Source: Clostridia bacterium
GTDB lineage: Bacteria > Bacillota_A > Clostridia > Christensenellales > Borkfalkiaceae
Length of the DNA: 13,101 bases
Direction: 5' to 3'
Assembly (NCBI GenBank): GCA_017457015.1
Contig: JAFTIG010000046.1
Span: 1 to 13,101 of the forward strand
This document shows, one piece after another, positions 1-8,240 of this stretch (positions are counted from its first letter, which is position 1; every line of letters starts with the position of its first letter). The translations under genes were made by a program, and so were the position numbers. Under the pieces are notes generated by a model that ran no database searches, was not told where the DNA came from, and worked only from the letters and a program-made list of their open reading frames with translations.

Positions 1-2979
1 AACGCCCTTAAAGCACAAGAGTAGCCAAATACCGTCGTCTTTATGGATATAGTAAGTATCTTTTTCTTCAACCACTTGGTCGGTGATATGTACGAACGCG
101 TTTTCATTAGTATCCAAATAGAACTTATAATCGGTCGTAACAAGTTGAGTCGTATCATTATTCACGTCAGCAAGCGTTACGAAACAACCCTTGCCGTAAA
201 TATCATAAAGTGAAAGACTGTTTATCGTACTGCTAAGATCACTTATTAGTGGATTCTCTCCTATTAGCGCATCAACTATTTTGCTTTCATTTTTCTTGAG
301 TCCTAAAGAATTAAGTCTAATATTTGCTATATTAAAATTTGCAAGGTCTGCAACGACTATCTGCTTATAAACGTCTTCTTCACTAAGTTCACCATCAGGA
401 TTATACTTATCAGCAAACATTTCTGCTAAAATTAATTCTAGTTCAGTATTTTCTGCTGTTACTACCGTTTCAAGCCTAATGCTATCCACGCTAAATCCCG
501 TACTTAAATCGCCGATGGTTATTGCCTTAAACACTTTTTCTTTATCAATTACCCCGTCCGTTTTATAGTCGTCGCCGTTATATGTATTCATAAACGCATC
601 TGCTAAAATTGATTTAAGGTGAGAATCCACGCTTGGCATTACGCTATGCAAATGAACGTTATCCAAAGAAAAATCAGTACTACCTAAATCTGAAACTTTT
701 ATCTCGTTAAATTCTTTTGACGGGAACGCTTCGGTTAAAATCGTTTTAAGCGTTCCGTTCATATCAGGCATAACGGTGGAAATCCTTACTTGATCTACGT
801 CAATATTAAGTTCACTCACCACCATTTCGTCAGCGAGAAGTTTTAAGTCTGCCACTGACAAAAACTCACCCGATCCGTACCTTATAGTTTCGCCAGTACC
901 TTCAAGCAATAATCTCCACATTTTTTCGTTTGTTTCATCACAGGTGATAACCGACGTTAATTTGATATAGTTTGGATCAAGACTTGAAATGTGTCCGATA
1001 GTCAACTCGCTATTATCTGCAACCTGATTTTCAGTGTTCGGATTAGCGTTTATCGCTTCACGGATAAGCGTTAAAGTGTCTTCGTCCATAGTTGACATAA
1101 CCGAAGATATCTTAACGTTATCGGTGTTAAACTTAATATCCTTTATCGTCAAACCGCTCGCTTGCGTTTCGATATTACTATCCGTCCAAGGAATACCTGC
1201 AGAGTCAAGTAATACTTTATAAAGCACTGCGTTGTCGCTTGAATACGGCATAACCGAATCAAGTTTTATGTAATCGGGTTTAAGGTCAGTTAAATCTTGA
1301 ATAGTAACGCTTTCTTTATCTACCGTTTGACCTACGTTTTCCCCACTATATTCGGGGCTAACTCTATACTCGTTTACCGCGTCGCAAATCATAGTCATTA
1401 AGTTATCGTCAAGCGTCATAACCGTCGATATTTTAATATTGAAATCCGAGCCGATATTCTTTAAGTCGGCTATGGTTATATCGCCACTTTCAATACCCGT
1501 TGCGTCGCGTAAAATCTTATAAAGGTCGAGGCTATCCGCTTCGGGCATAACCACGCCGAGTGAAAGGTTATTTAAACTATCTGCGTCAATCGAACTCAAA
1601 TCGCCTATGGTTATTCCCTTTTTCTTGTCTTCCGGCTCTTTTATTACCGAATCTAAAATTTCATATAGTTTAGCGTTTGATTCGTTTCTCTCTAACACTG
1701 ATTCAAGCGTAATGTTTTCAGGTTTAATACCGCTTAAACTACCGATAGTTACCGCTTCGCCTTCAGAAAGCCCGATTGCAGACCTTAAAATTTTATATAA
1801 ATCCGCATTGCTCTCTTCTTTGAGCACTACGTCAAGCGATATTCCTTCTACGTTAAAACCGCTAGTTAAATGTCCTATCGTCACGTTAGACAGGGTAAGT
1901 TCTTCTTCAGATTCAACCGCAGCGATAAGTATATCAAACATCTGCTTAATAGAATCAGTATTGTTTTCTTCATTTTCAAGGTCGTAGTTAAGCACGTCGG
2001 CAAGGAGTATCCCGTTGGCGTTGATTGACGCCATGTCGCGTATTCTCTTACCTTCAAGAACTTTACCTATCATAGAATCGGTAAGTTCGCCCGCACCAAA
2101 GTTTTCAAGTAAGTTTACGATTTGAACTCTACCAAAACTTTCACCCAAGACTTGAACTGCGTCAAGAATAGATATTTTTGCAACCGCAGGGAAATAGAGC
2201 GTGCCACCATCATAACCGTTAACTTTTACACCGTTATCGTCAAACGCGCGTTCGTATTTAGAGTTATCCCCTTCAATCTGTTCAGAATACGGGGTATCGC
2301 CACCACCGCTTGCATTTCCGCTTTCGACCTTATAGTAGTACATTTTGGGGTTTGCCTTAAGATTACCGCTATCGTCTTTTGCAATGTTACCGTCGTTATC
2401 AACTTCGGGCATAAGACAATTTTCGCTCTCGTCAACGTCGGGAGTAGATTCGTCGTTAACGATAATCTCTATCTCTTCCCACTCGGTAAAGACGTTGAGT
2501 TTACCTATATCGCCAAGCATTTCCAAACCGTTGATACTTTCTAACGTTGCAACTACTTTAATACACGACGTAAGTTCGTTGGTAAAGTTTGCGTCGAATT
2601 TTAACGTTTTCATTTTAGCAGTATCAATTTCAACGTATTCGTCGATACCTGCATCTTTAATCATTTTGTCAAGACTATCCGCAACGATAGGAATATCGCT
2701 CATATCGTAATCTTGAATATTCATTATGACGTTAAGCAATGTATTGTTTGCGACCTTTTCACTGACGTATTCGTTCTTTTCTCCACCCGTAAACGTGCTA
2801 ATCGGTATAACGGCAAGGCAGAGTGCTATAACACCAACCGTTATAATACCGCTTGAAATTAAGCCAACTAACCAAATCAAAAAGTTTTTAAGGGTACGGA
2901 ATCTGTAACTCCTAAGCGCCTTTTTAATGCGTCTTTGTTTTCTTCTCTCTTTCCTTTGTTCTTTACTAAGTCTTGCCAT
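1..2979 (-). CDS. Large membrane-anchored repeat protein, partial (C-terminus outside window)
   Basis: The frame is open for 993 codons from the ATG at 2979 to the window edge without a stop, so this is the N-terminal part of a larger protein of unknown function. Residues 1-31 are strongly basic (many K and R). One hydrophobic segment at about 33-61 follows, ending before STFTGGEKNE, which suggests a short cytoplasmic tail, one membrane anchor and an extracellular acidic body. Residues 70-300 are non-repetitive. From about 366 to 915 there are 11 degenerate repeats, and a possible earlier one near 312. After them comes SLSLYDIYGKGCFVTLADV and a region rich in Y, D and T ending DDGIWLLLCFKGV. 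The start is supported by AAGGAG 9 nt upstream, an N-terminal K/R-rich segment and a near-consensus promoter. cca lies 84 bp upstream on the same strand with no terminator seen between, so some read-through is possible. I infer a cell-surface or envelope role. No catalytic motif is visible. Confidence 0.9.
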   Translation of the reverse strand, partial: MARLSKEQRKERRKQRRIKKALRSYRFRTLKNFLIWLVGLISSGIITVGVIALCLAVIPISTFTGGEKNEYVSEKVANNTLLNVIMNIQDYDMSDIPIVADSLDKMIKDAGIDEYVEIDTAKMKTLKFDANFTNELTSCIKVVATLESINGLEMLGDIGKLNVFTEWEEIEIIVNDESTPDVDESENCLMPEVDNDGNIAKDDSGNLKANPKMYYYKVESGNASGGGDTPYSEQIEGDNSKYERAFDDNGVKVNGYDGGTLYFPAVAKISILDAVQVLGESFGRVQIVNLLENFGAGELTDSMIGKVLEGKRIRDMASINANGILLADVLNYDLENEENNTDSIKQMFDILIAAVESEEELTLSNVTIGHLTSGFNVEGISLDVVLKEESNADLYKILRSAIGLSEGEAVTIGSLSGIKPENITLESVLERNESNAKLYEILDSVIKEPEDKKKGITIGDLSSIDADSLNNLSLGVVMPEADSLDLYKILRDATGIESGDITIADLKNIGSDFNIKISTVMTLDDNLMTMICDAVNEYRVSPEYSGENVGQTVDKESVTIQDLTDLKPDYIKLDSVMPYSSDNAVLYKVLLDSAGIPWTDSNIETQASGLTIKDIKFNTDNVKISSVMSTMDEDTLTLIREAINANPNTENQVADNSELTIGHISSLDPNYIKLTSVITCDETNEKMWRLLLEGTGETIRYGSGEFLSVADLKLLADEMVVSELNIDVDQVRISTVMPDMNGTLKTILTEAFPSKEFNEIKVSDLGSTDFSLDNVHLHSVMPSVDSHLKSILADAFMNTYNGDDYKTDGVIDKEKVFKAITIGDLSTGFSVDSIRLETVVTAENTELELILAEMFADKYNPDGELSEEDVYKQIVVADLANFNIANIRLNSLGLKKNESKIVDALIGENPLISDLSSTINSLSLYDIYGKGCFVTLADVNNDTTQLVTTDYKFYLDTNENAFVHITDQVVEEKDTYYIHKDDGIWLLLCFKGV
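235..1884 (-). repeat. Array of ~11 degenerate ~45-60-residue protein repeats
   Basis: The repeats lie inside the partial surface protein. Each opens with a motif like ITIGDL or LTIKDI, followed about 10-15 residues later by IxLxSVM or IxISTVM and then LYKILxDA or a variant. Opening motifs start at residues 366, 410, 456, 501, 558, 610, 659, 707, 760, 820 and 874, giving spacings of 44-60 residues. The variation is mostly in the linker after the DA(T)G-like end. A weaker unit (RIRDMASINANGILLADVL) starts near 312. Copies are diverged at protein and DNA level, so this is an old array rather than a recent tandem duplication. I do not recognise the repeat family. Confidence 0.8.
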
Positions 2980-3003
2980 ACATCAAAACTCCTTCAATAC
3001 TCC

Positions 3004-3016
3004 GTGGCAAAGCCAC
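3004..3016 (-). other. Predicted 5'-terminal mRNA hairpin of the repeat-protein gene
   Basis: GTGGC and GCCAC form a 5-bp stem around a TTT loop. The promoter upstream predicts transcription starting near 3016, which is the first base of this stem, so the mRNA would begin with the hairpin. Such 5'-end hairpins can protect mRNAs from 5'-dependent decay; that role is inferred. The stem lies about 10 nt upstream of the AAGGAG site. Confidence 0.45.
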
Positions 3017-3022
3017 TATTAT

Positions 3023-3051
3023 ATAATACCACAAATTTATAATACTGTCAA
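3023..3051 (-). promoter_or_regulatory. Sigma-A-type promoter of the repeat-protein gene
   Basis: On the minus strand a perfect -35 TTGACA (3051-3046) is followed by a 17-nt spacer and the -10 TATTAT (3028-3023, 5 of 6 matches), with a TGG extension just upstream of the -10. It is the best promoter in the window. It lies immediately downstream of the cca stop codon. Predicted +1 is about 3016, giving a leader of about 37 nt. Confidence 0.8.
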
Positions 3052-3063
3052 TAGGTAAAGCCG

Positions 3064-4425
3064 TCAATGCTTTATTCTTATAAAATCTCGCTCTGCAACC
3101 GCCTTTAACGAATAGAACTCGTTTTTCTCTGGATGAGTCACTGCGTAGTCTAAAAGCACCTTCAACTCTTTGCCTATCTGTTCTCCAAAATATCCTATCT
3201 CTATTAAATCACTCGCGCTTATTTCCAGTTCCTTTAGATTAAAGGGCGTGCCGTCCACCTTCATACGCTCGTATATCCTTTTCCACTTAACTAGCGCGGG
3301 TGCAGTGTCTTCAATCTCCAAACTTGCCCTAAAATCCGCCTGCTTTACCATCATAAGTTCTTCTAAACGGTCGTGATTTTTAACGATATACTTTCTAACC
3401 TTTAACTCTTTCATCGAGCAATCAAGGTCAATCATGTGTTCTTTAACCAAAAATTTAACCTGTTTAATAATTTCCCCACTCGCCTTATACCGTTTAAGCA
3501 CTCTCTCGGCAATCCTTTCACCTTCTTCAAAGTGATGATAATAATAGCCGTCCCGACGGAAACAGTAAGGTTTGCCTATATCGTGCAGCAACGCGCCCAG
3601 TCTTACTTTAGGGTGAGCGTAAGCGACCGATCGCAAGCCGTGCTCTAAAACGTCGTAACGGTGAAAATCCGCACGTTGAGCCATACCGCGCCCGTCGGTA
3701 AGTTCTGGAAAAATTCTATCCAAAACTCGCGTTTCGTCAAGTATTTTAAGTCCGTTATAGTGTCCCATAGGATCGGAAAAAGGATACTTGCCGTCCGATT
3801 GCAAGATTAGATTGAGTTCGCAAAAAATGCGCTCGGGCGAAATGTCCTTTACGTTATCGGCAAAAGTCTTTGCCGCCGTTATAACTTTATAAGTAGGCTT
3901 GAAATTCAACTCACCTGCAAAACGCGCGAGTCGCATAAGTCTTAACCCGTCCGAACAAAATACCTTTTCGGGATCGGTTACGGTATCTATTACTCTATCT
4001 TTAATATCCTGCTGGCCGCCTAAAAGGTCTACTATCTCTCCTTTTTCTATATCGTAATATATTGCGTTGCACTTAAAATCACGGCGAAGCGCGTCTTCTA
4101 ATATATCTTCAGTAAACTCGGTGTTAATAGGCGTGTGCGCACCGCCCGATTCGTACTCTTCCTTACGAAAGGACGTAAACTCGTAACGGTGCCCGTCACC
4201 GCTAAACATCACCGTGCCCGTGCGCTTATACTCTGCAACGACCGAATACCCCGAACTTTTTAGCACGGGGATAAACTCTTCTGCAGTGATTGCCGCGGCA
4301 AGATCTATATCGGTAGCAATAGAGCCGTCGATAAGAAAATTTCTAACGACTCCGCCCACCGCATACAGCGGTTTGGGCAATTTTTTTGCTAGGTTTATTA
4401 AGTTTTTTGGTAAATTTATTTGCAT
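3064..4425 (-). CDS. cca: CCA tRNA nucleotidyltransferase (class II, with HD domain)
   Basis: This enzyme builds or repairs the 3' CCA end of tRNAs in the cytoplasm from CTP and ATP without a nucleic acid template. The 453 residues are typical of the family. The nucleotidyltransferase head has the GG of motif A (residues 24-25, AVGGVVRNFL) and the two metal-binding aspartates D39 and D41 (TDIDLA). Further motifs are TSFRKE (84-89), RRDFKCNAI (114-122), DGLRLMRLARFA (159-170) and SPERI (196-200). An HD phosphohydrolase-type domain follows (H255, H262, LLHDIGKP at 279-286). In the nucleotide-selecting motif, normally EDxxR, the first position is S158 while D159 and R162 are kept. The ATG at 4425 gives the usual distance to motif A. 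No Shine-Dalgarno sequence precedes it; an extended -10 box sits 9 nt upstream, suggesting a near-leaderless mRNA. A poly(A) polymerase role is less likely given size and the HD domain, but CC-adding-only activity cannot be excluded. Confidence 0.93.
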   Translation of the reverse strand: MQINLPKNLINLAKKLPKPLYAVGGVVRNFLIDGSIATDIDLAAAITAEEFIPVLKSSGYSVVAEYKRTGTVMFSGDGHRYEFTSFRKEEYESGGAHTPINTEFTEDILEDALRRDFKCNAIYYDIEKGEIVDLLGGQQDIKDRVIDTVTDPEKVFCSDGLRLMRLARFAGELNFKPTYKVITAAKTFADNVKDISPERIFCELNLILQSDGKYPFSDPMGHYNGLKILDETRVLDRIFPELTDGRGMAQRADFHRYDVLEHGLRSVAYAHPKVRLGALLHDIGKPYCFRRDGYYYHHFEEGERIAERVLKRYKASGEIIKQVKFLVKEHMIDLDCSMKELKVRKYIVKNHDRLEELMMVKQADFRASLEIEDTAPALVKWKRIYERMKVDGTPFNLKELEISASDLIEIGYFGEQIGKELKVLLDYAVTHPEKNEFYSLKAVAERDFIRIKH

Positions 4426-4434
4426 AGTAAAAAT

Positions 4435-4443
4435 ATTATATCA
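4435..4443 (-). promoter_or_regulatory. Extended -10 promoter directly upstream of cca
   Basis: The minus strand reads TGATATAAT, a perfect TGn-extended -10 box. Its last base is 9 nt before the cca ATG. Standard spacing puts +1 near the A at 4428, leaving a leader of about 3 nt, or a leaderless message if transcription starts at the A of the ATG. No good -35 exists at 16-18 nt; TGAACA at 4465-4460 would need a 19-nt spacer. Confidence 0.55.
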
Positions 4444-4450
4444 TAAAAAC

Positions 4451-4486
4451 TTGAAATTTTGTTCATTTTATAGTAAACTTTATAAG
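4451..4486 (+). promoter_or_regulatory. Possible promoter of the lipid kinase gene
   Basis: Two overlapping weak plus-strand pairs occur in the 83-bp divergent spacer between cca and the kinase. They are TTGAAA (4451-4456) with TAAACT (4474-4479) at 17 nt, and TTGTTC (4459-4464) with TATAAG (4481-4486) at 16 nt. Which one is used cannot be decided by eye. The kinase start has only a weak AAAAGG site (4497-4502), 6 nt from the ATG. Confidence 0.35.
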
Positions 4487-4508
4487 TAAATTATGCAAAA
4501 GGCGAAAA

Positions 4509-5381
4509 ATGTTAGATTTTATTATTAACCCCATAGCGGGCGGAAAACACGGAAAAAAAACCAAAAAGACGGTTGCAACCATTGAAACGTACTTGAACAG
4601 AAGGGGTGTAAAGTATAATATACACCTTACGAGTTATAAAGGACACGCTAAAGATTTAACCGAAAAACTTATAAAAGACGGCGCAACTGATATCATTTGC
4701 GTGGGTGGCGACGGTACTCTGCACGAAGTCGTTAACGGTTTTTGTCATTTTGAAAGGGCAAACTTAGGACTTATACCTTGCGGAACTGGAAACGATTTCG
4801 CATCTGCGCTTAATATTCCCAGCGATCCCGTTAAAGCGCTTGACTTAATACTTGACGGGCAGCCCAAATATACCGATTTTATGCAAATGCCAACCGTGCG
4901 CGGTATTAACGTTATAGGCACTGGCATTGACGTAGACGTTCTTAAAAGATACGAGAAACTAAAAAAGAAAAATAAATTCGGTTATACTATGAGCCTTATT
5001 AAAACGCTCTTTAAATTTGATTACGCAGAATTTTCCGCCAAGGTTGACGATAAAAACGGCGACTACGTTGCCTTTATGGCTGCAGTTGCAAACGGAAACG
5101 TTTTCGGTGGCGGTATACCTATTTGCCCGCCGGCAAACCCGACCGATAAAAAACTCGATTTCGTTACGGTAAGGGCTATTAGAAAAATCGGGATAATAAA
5201 CGCCTTTCTTAAACTTAAAGCAGGCAAAGTGCTTAAACTTAAAACTGCCGAACACTATCCTTGCGCGGAAGTTAAAATAACCACCAAAAATCCTTGCACG
5301 GTAAACGTTGACGGTGAACTTTATGAAAATATTCCCTTTGAAGTCAAAATCGTTTCCGATACCCTTAAAATGTATAGATAA
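4509..5381 (+). CDS. Diacylglycerol/lipid kinase, DagK/YegS family
   Basis: This family phosphorylates lipids with ATP. The best known Gram-positive member, DgkB, returns diacylglycerol left over from lipoteichoic acid synthesis to phosphatidic acid. The 290 residues match the usual length of about 290-310. Visible motifs are the N-terminal FIINPIAGG (4-12), the ATP-binding GGDGT (66-70, in CVGGDGTLHEVVNGF), GTGND (92-96, after LGLIPC) and the second-domain signature NGNVFGGGIPICPPANPTDK (195-214) followed by LDFV, and VNVDGE (265-270) near the C-terminus. There is no signal peptide or membrane helix, as expected for a soluble, membrane-associating enzyme. Substrate cannot be told from sequence: YegS-like, BmrU-like and DgkB-like paralogues share these motifs. 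It stands alone, divergent from cca and convergent with the Ca2+ ATPase across a terminator. Confidence 0.9.
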   Translation: MLDFIINPIAGGKHGKKTKKTVATIETYLNRRGVKYNIHLTSYKGHAKDLTEKLIKDGATDIICVGGDGTLHEVVNGFCHFERANLGLIPCGTGNDFASALNIPSDPVKALDLILDGQPKYTDFMQMPTVRGINVIGTGIDVDVLKRYEKLKKKNKFGYTMSLIKTLFKFDYAEFSAKVDDKNGDYVAFMAAVANGNVFGGGIPICPPANPTDKKLDFVTVRAIRKIGIINAFLKLKAGKVLKLKTAEHYPCAEVKITTKNPCTVNVDGELYENIPFEVKIVSDTLKMYR

Positions 5382-5398
5382 ATAAAACTAACTAAACG

Positions 5399-5433
5399 AA
5401 AAGAGCAAACGCGATTAGCACTTGCTCTTTTTT
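5399..5433. terminator. Bidirectional intrinsic terminator between lipid kinase and ATPase
   Basis: AAAAGAGCAA (5399-5408) pairs perfectly with TTGCTCTTTT (5422-5431) around a 13-nt loop. The plus strand continues with a T-run to 5433. The minus strand also ends in TTTT after the stem, so the convergent ATPase gene (stop at 5439) can use it too. Confidence 0.8.
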
Positions 5434-5438
5434 AGTTT

Positions 5439-8069
5439 TTATTTTTTATGATGTTTAATAAGCCCGAGCGCCTTGCTTATTTCCATTATAAGGAGCGGAA
5501 CGAGTGCAAATCCTAAACCGATTAAATAGGTCTGCCAGTTAAGATAAACTAGTCCGAACGCACCCTGTACACCAGGCACGAACAATACGAACGCTACGAG
5601 TGCAAGCGAGCCTAAAACCGCAAGGTTAAGTTTTTTGTTCGTAAACGGACCTATCTTAAAGAGCGAATGTCCCGAACGCATATTAAACGCTTGAACTACT
5701 TGTGATATTGCAAGCACCATAAACGCAAGCGTTCTGGCAGTATCTATACCGCCCAAGTGCTCACCGAGTTTAAATGCGCCGAGCGATAAAAGTCCGAACA
5801 TAAAACCTTGCAATACTATCTGCACGCCGTAACCGTGCGCAAACAAGCCCTCGTTTTTAGGTTTAGGTTTCTTTTTCATTACGTCTTTTTCTACGGGTTC
5901 CATACCGAGCGCGATTGCAGGCAAACTGTCTGTAACTAAGTTTATCCATAAAAGCTGCATGGAAAGTAGCGGAGTCTGTTGCCAAATAATCATAGCAAGG
6001 AACACTAGTATAACTTCACCTATGTTAGTACCGAGCAAGAACCCGACCACCTTTTTAATATTATCGTAAATGCCCCTACCTTCTTTAACGGCGTCTACAA
6101 TCGTTGCGAAATTATCGTCGGTAAGCGTCATATCGGCAGCGCCTTTAGCAACGTCTGTACCGGTTATACCCATTGCACAACCTATATCCGCCGCCTTTAA
6201 CGCAGGAGCGTCGTTTACCCCGTCGCCTGTCATTGATACCACTTGACCTTTCTTTTGCCAAGCCTTAACTATTCTTATCTTGTTTTCGGGCGAAACGCGC
6301 GCGTAAACAGAAATAAATTCTACTTGTGCATCAAGTTCTTCATCCGACATCAAGTCGAGTTCAGAACCCGTTATAGCCTTATCTCCATCCACTAAAATCC
6401 CGAGTTCTCTCGCTATTGCCGACGCCGTAACGACGTGGTCACCCGTTATCATTACGGGTTTAATACCCGCTTCCCTACAAATTCTAACCGCTTCTTTGGC
6501 TTCGGGGCGCGGTGGATCTATCATGCCTACTAAACCCAAGAAAGTAAGATTATTTTCCAAATCTTCACTGGCTAGTTCACTGGGGATTTCATCTATTACT
6601 TTATACCCTACCGCAAGAACGCGCAACGCGTTTGAACTCATCTCGTCGTTTATGCGCTTTGCCTTTTCAAAATCGCCTTTAACGCACCGTTTTTCCATCA
6701 TATCTACTGCGCCTTTTACGATTACCACAGTTTTGCCGTCGATAGAATTTATAGTGCTCATAAGTTTTCTGTCCGAATCGAACGGAATACCGCCAAGCCT
6801 TGGATAAGCGTTGTTGAGAGCGTCTTTTTCTAGCCCGTTTTTATGCGCCGCTAAAACGATAGCCGTTTCGGTAGGATCGCCTATATGCGTTTCCTTGCCG
6901 TCTTCAAACACCACCGAGCCGTCCGAGCAAAGCGTTCCGTAAGTTAAAAGTTTTTTAACCGCATCTGAATTATTGTCGTTTATTTCCTCTAGTCCGTCAA
7001 ATCCGTCGACGTACGCTTTAACTAGCGTCATCCTATTCATTGTAAGCGTTCCCGTTTTATCCGAACAAATGATAGACGCACTGCCGAGCGTTTCAACCGC
7101 AGGCAATCTTCTTATAATAGCGTTCTTTTTAACCATACGCTGAACGCCGATCGCAAGGACTATCGTGACTATCGCAGGTAACCCTTCGGGGATTGCAGAT
7201 ACCGCAAGCGAAACGCTAGTCATAAATATTTCAAGTACGGGCATATCTGCAATTATCCCCACTACGAATATCACCGCACACGCACCGAGTGCAAGAAAAC
7301 CTAAATACTTACCGAGTTTTGCAAGTTTTTTCTGCAAAGGCGTTTGAGATTCACTCTCACCCGAAAGAAGATTTGCAATTTTACCCATTTCAGTATTCAT
7401 ACCCGTTGCAGTAACGACCGCAATCGCCGTGCCGTAAGTTATAGAACAACCGGAAAATACCATATTAGTCCTATCGCCGATAGGCGCGTTTTCTTTAACG
7501 ACGGCAAGCGCGTCCTTTTCACTTGGAACGGACTCGCCCGTAAGCGCACTCTCTTCACTCTTTAGACTAGTGCTCTTGATAAGCCTTGCGTCCGCAGGAA
7601 CGAAATCCCCTGCTTCTAAAAGAATTATATCACCGGGGACTAATTGATCGGCGTTTATAATTTTCTCCACGCCGTCGCGTATTACTCTTGCGTGCGGTGC
7701 ACTCATATTTTTAAGAGCGTCCAAAGCCTTTTCAGCCTTGCTCTCTTGCACAACGCCCATGACCGCGTTTAAGACTACTATGAGTAAAATTAAAATAGGT
7801 TCAAATAGTTCGCCCCACGTTCCGTGCTTAACACCTTCGGTAATGGCGATAACGAAAGACACCGCCGCCGCCACGAGCAATATTATAATCATAGCGTCTT
7901 TAAATTGCTCTAAAAACTTAATAAAAAGTGATTTTTTCTTTTTTTCTTTAAGCACGTTCGCGCCGTACTCGTCAATTCTCTTTTGCGCTTCAGTAGAACT
8001 TAACCCTTTAGATAGGTCTGTTTTTAAGTCAGATAGAACGGTTTCCGTGCTTTTAAGGTGCGGTTTCAA
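5439..8069 (-). CDS. Ca2+-transporting P-type ATPase (type IIA, SERCA/PMCA-like)
   Basis: This membrane pump hydrolyses ATP to export Ca2+ from the cytoplasm. The 876 residues are full length for bacterial type II pumps. Visible parts in order: N-terminal cation-ATPase domain (1-50); first membrane pair (58-78, 90-108); actuator TGES (177-180); M4 with AIPEGLPA (292-299); the phosphorylated aspartate in DKTGT (D337); MITGD (540-544); the hinge TGDGVNDAP (614-622); M5 GTNIGEVILVF with N682 and E685; M6 LLWINLVTDSLPA with N710 and D714; and M7-M10. These M4, M5 and M6 residues match Ca2+ site II of SERCA. In M8 the position of SERCA E908 aligns with Q790, as in PMCA-type pumps, so one ion per cycle is likely (inference). 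The start is TTG, 9 nt after AAAGGAG; the next Met is residue 60, which would remove the N-terminal domain. Confidence 0.95.
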   Translation of the reverse strand: MKPHLKSTETVLSDLKTDLSKGLSSTEAQKRIDEYGANVLKEKKKKSLFIKFLEQFKDAMIIILLVAAAVSFVIAITEGVKHGTWGELFEPILILLIVVLNAVMGVVQESKAEKALDALKNMSAPHARVIRDGVEKIINADQLVPGDIILLEAGDFVPADARLIKSTSLKSEESALTGESVPSEKDALAVVKENAPIGDRTNMVFSGCSITYGTAIAVVTATGMNTEMGKIANLLSGESESQTPLQKKLAKLGKYLGFLALGACAVIFVVGIIADMPVLEIFMTSVSLAVSAIPEGLPAIVTIVLAIGVQRMVKKNAIIRRLPAVETLGSASIICSDKTGTLTMNRMTLVKAYVDGFDGLEEINDNNSDAVKKLLTYGTLCSDGSVVFEDGKETHIGDPTETAIVLAAHKNGLEKDALNNAYPRLGGIPFDSDRKLMSTINSIDGKTVVIVKGAVDMMEKRCVKGDFEKAKRINDEMSSNALRVLAVGYKVIDEIPSELASEDLENNLTFLGLVGMIDPPRPEAKEAVRICREAGIKPVMITGDHVVTASAIARELGILVDGDKAITGSELDLMSDEELDAQVEFISVYARVSPENKIRIVKAWQKKGQVVSMTGDGVNDAPALKAADIGCAMGITGTDVAKGAADMTLTDDNFATIVDAVKEGRGIYDNIKKVVGFLLGTNIGEVILVFLAMIIWQQTPLLSMQLLWINLVTDSLPAIALGMEPVEKDVMKKKPKPKNEGLFAHGYGVQIVLQGFMFGLLSLGAFKLGEHLGGIDTARTLAFMVLAISQVVQAFNMRSGHSLFKIGPFTNKKLNLAVLGSLALVAFVLFVPGVQGAFGLVYLNWQTYLIGLGFALVPLLIMEISKALGLIKHHKK

Positions 8070-8172
8070 TATTTTTTGCTCCTTTTAATTGATTTTTTTA
8101 TTATATAATATTATAATTATAAGTGCTTGAAATAAACTTAAAATTAAAGGAATATAATAATTATATACTAAT

Positions 8173-8201
8173 ATCATAACAGTATTATCCATTTTTTACA
8201 A
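8173..8201 (-). promoter_or_regulatory. Promoter of the Ca2+ ATPase gene
   Basis: On the minus strand TTGTAA (8201-8196), a 17-nt spacer and TATGAT (8178-8173, 5 of 6) carry a TGT extension. Predicted +1 is about 8166, giving a leader of about 97 nt before the TTG start. The 216-bp divergent spacer 8070-8285 is extremely AT-rich, contains several other TATAAT-like strings and shows no hairpin or ORF of note. Confidence 0.5.
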
Positions 8202-8240
8202 ATAATAATCAAGCTTTTTTATAAAAATTTTGATATATTT

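Noticed and set aside
1034..2908. Several plus-strand ORFs of 60-140 codons opposite the repeat protein
   Set aside because: They are antisense shadows of a continuous 993-codon minus frame. They have low-complexity S/L/I-rich products and no SD sites.
2964..2983. Alternative ATG at 2983 just before the repeat-protein start
   Set aside because: It is in another frame and hits TAG after five codons. The ATG at 2979 opens the long frame and fits the SD spacing.
4493..4528. Tiny plus-strand ORF (ATG at 4493) overlapping the lipid kinase start
   Set aside because: Eleven codons with no SD of its own; most likely chance in AT-rich DNA.
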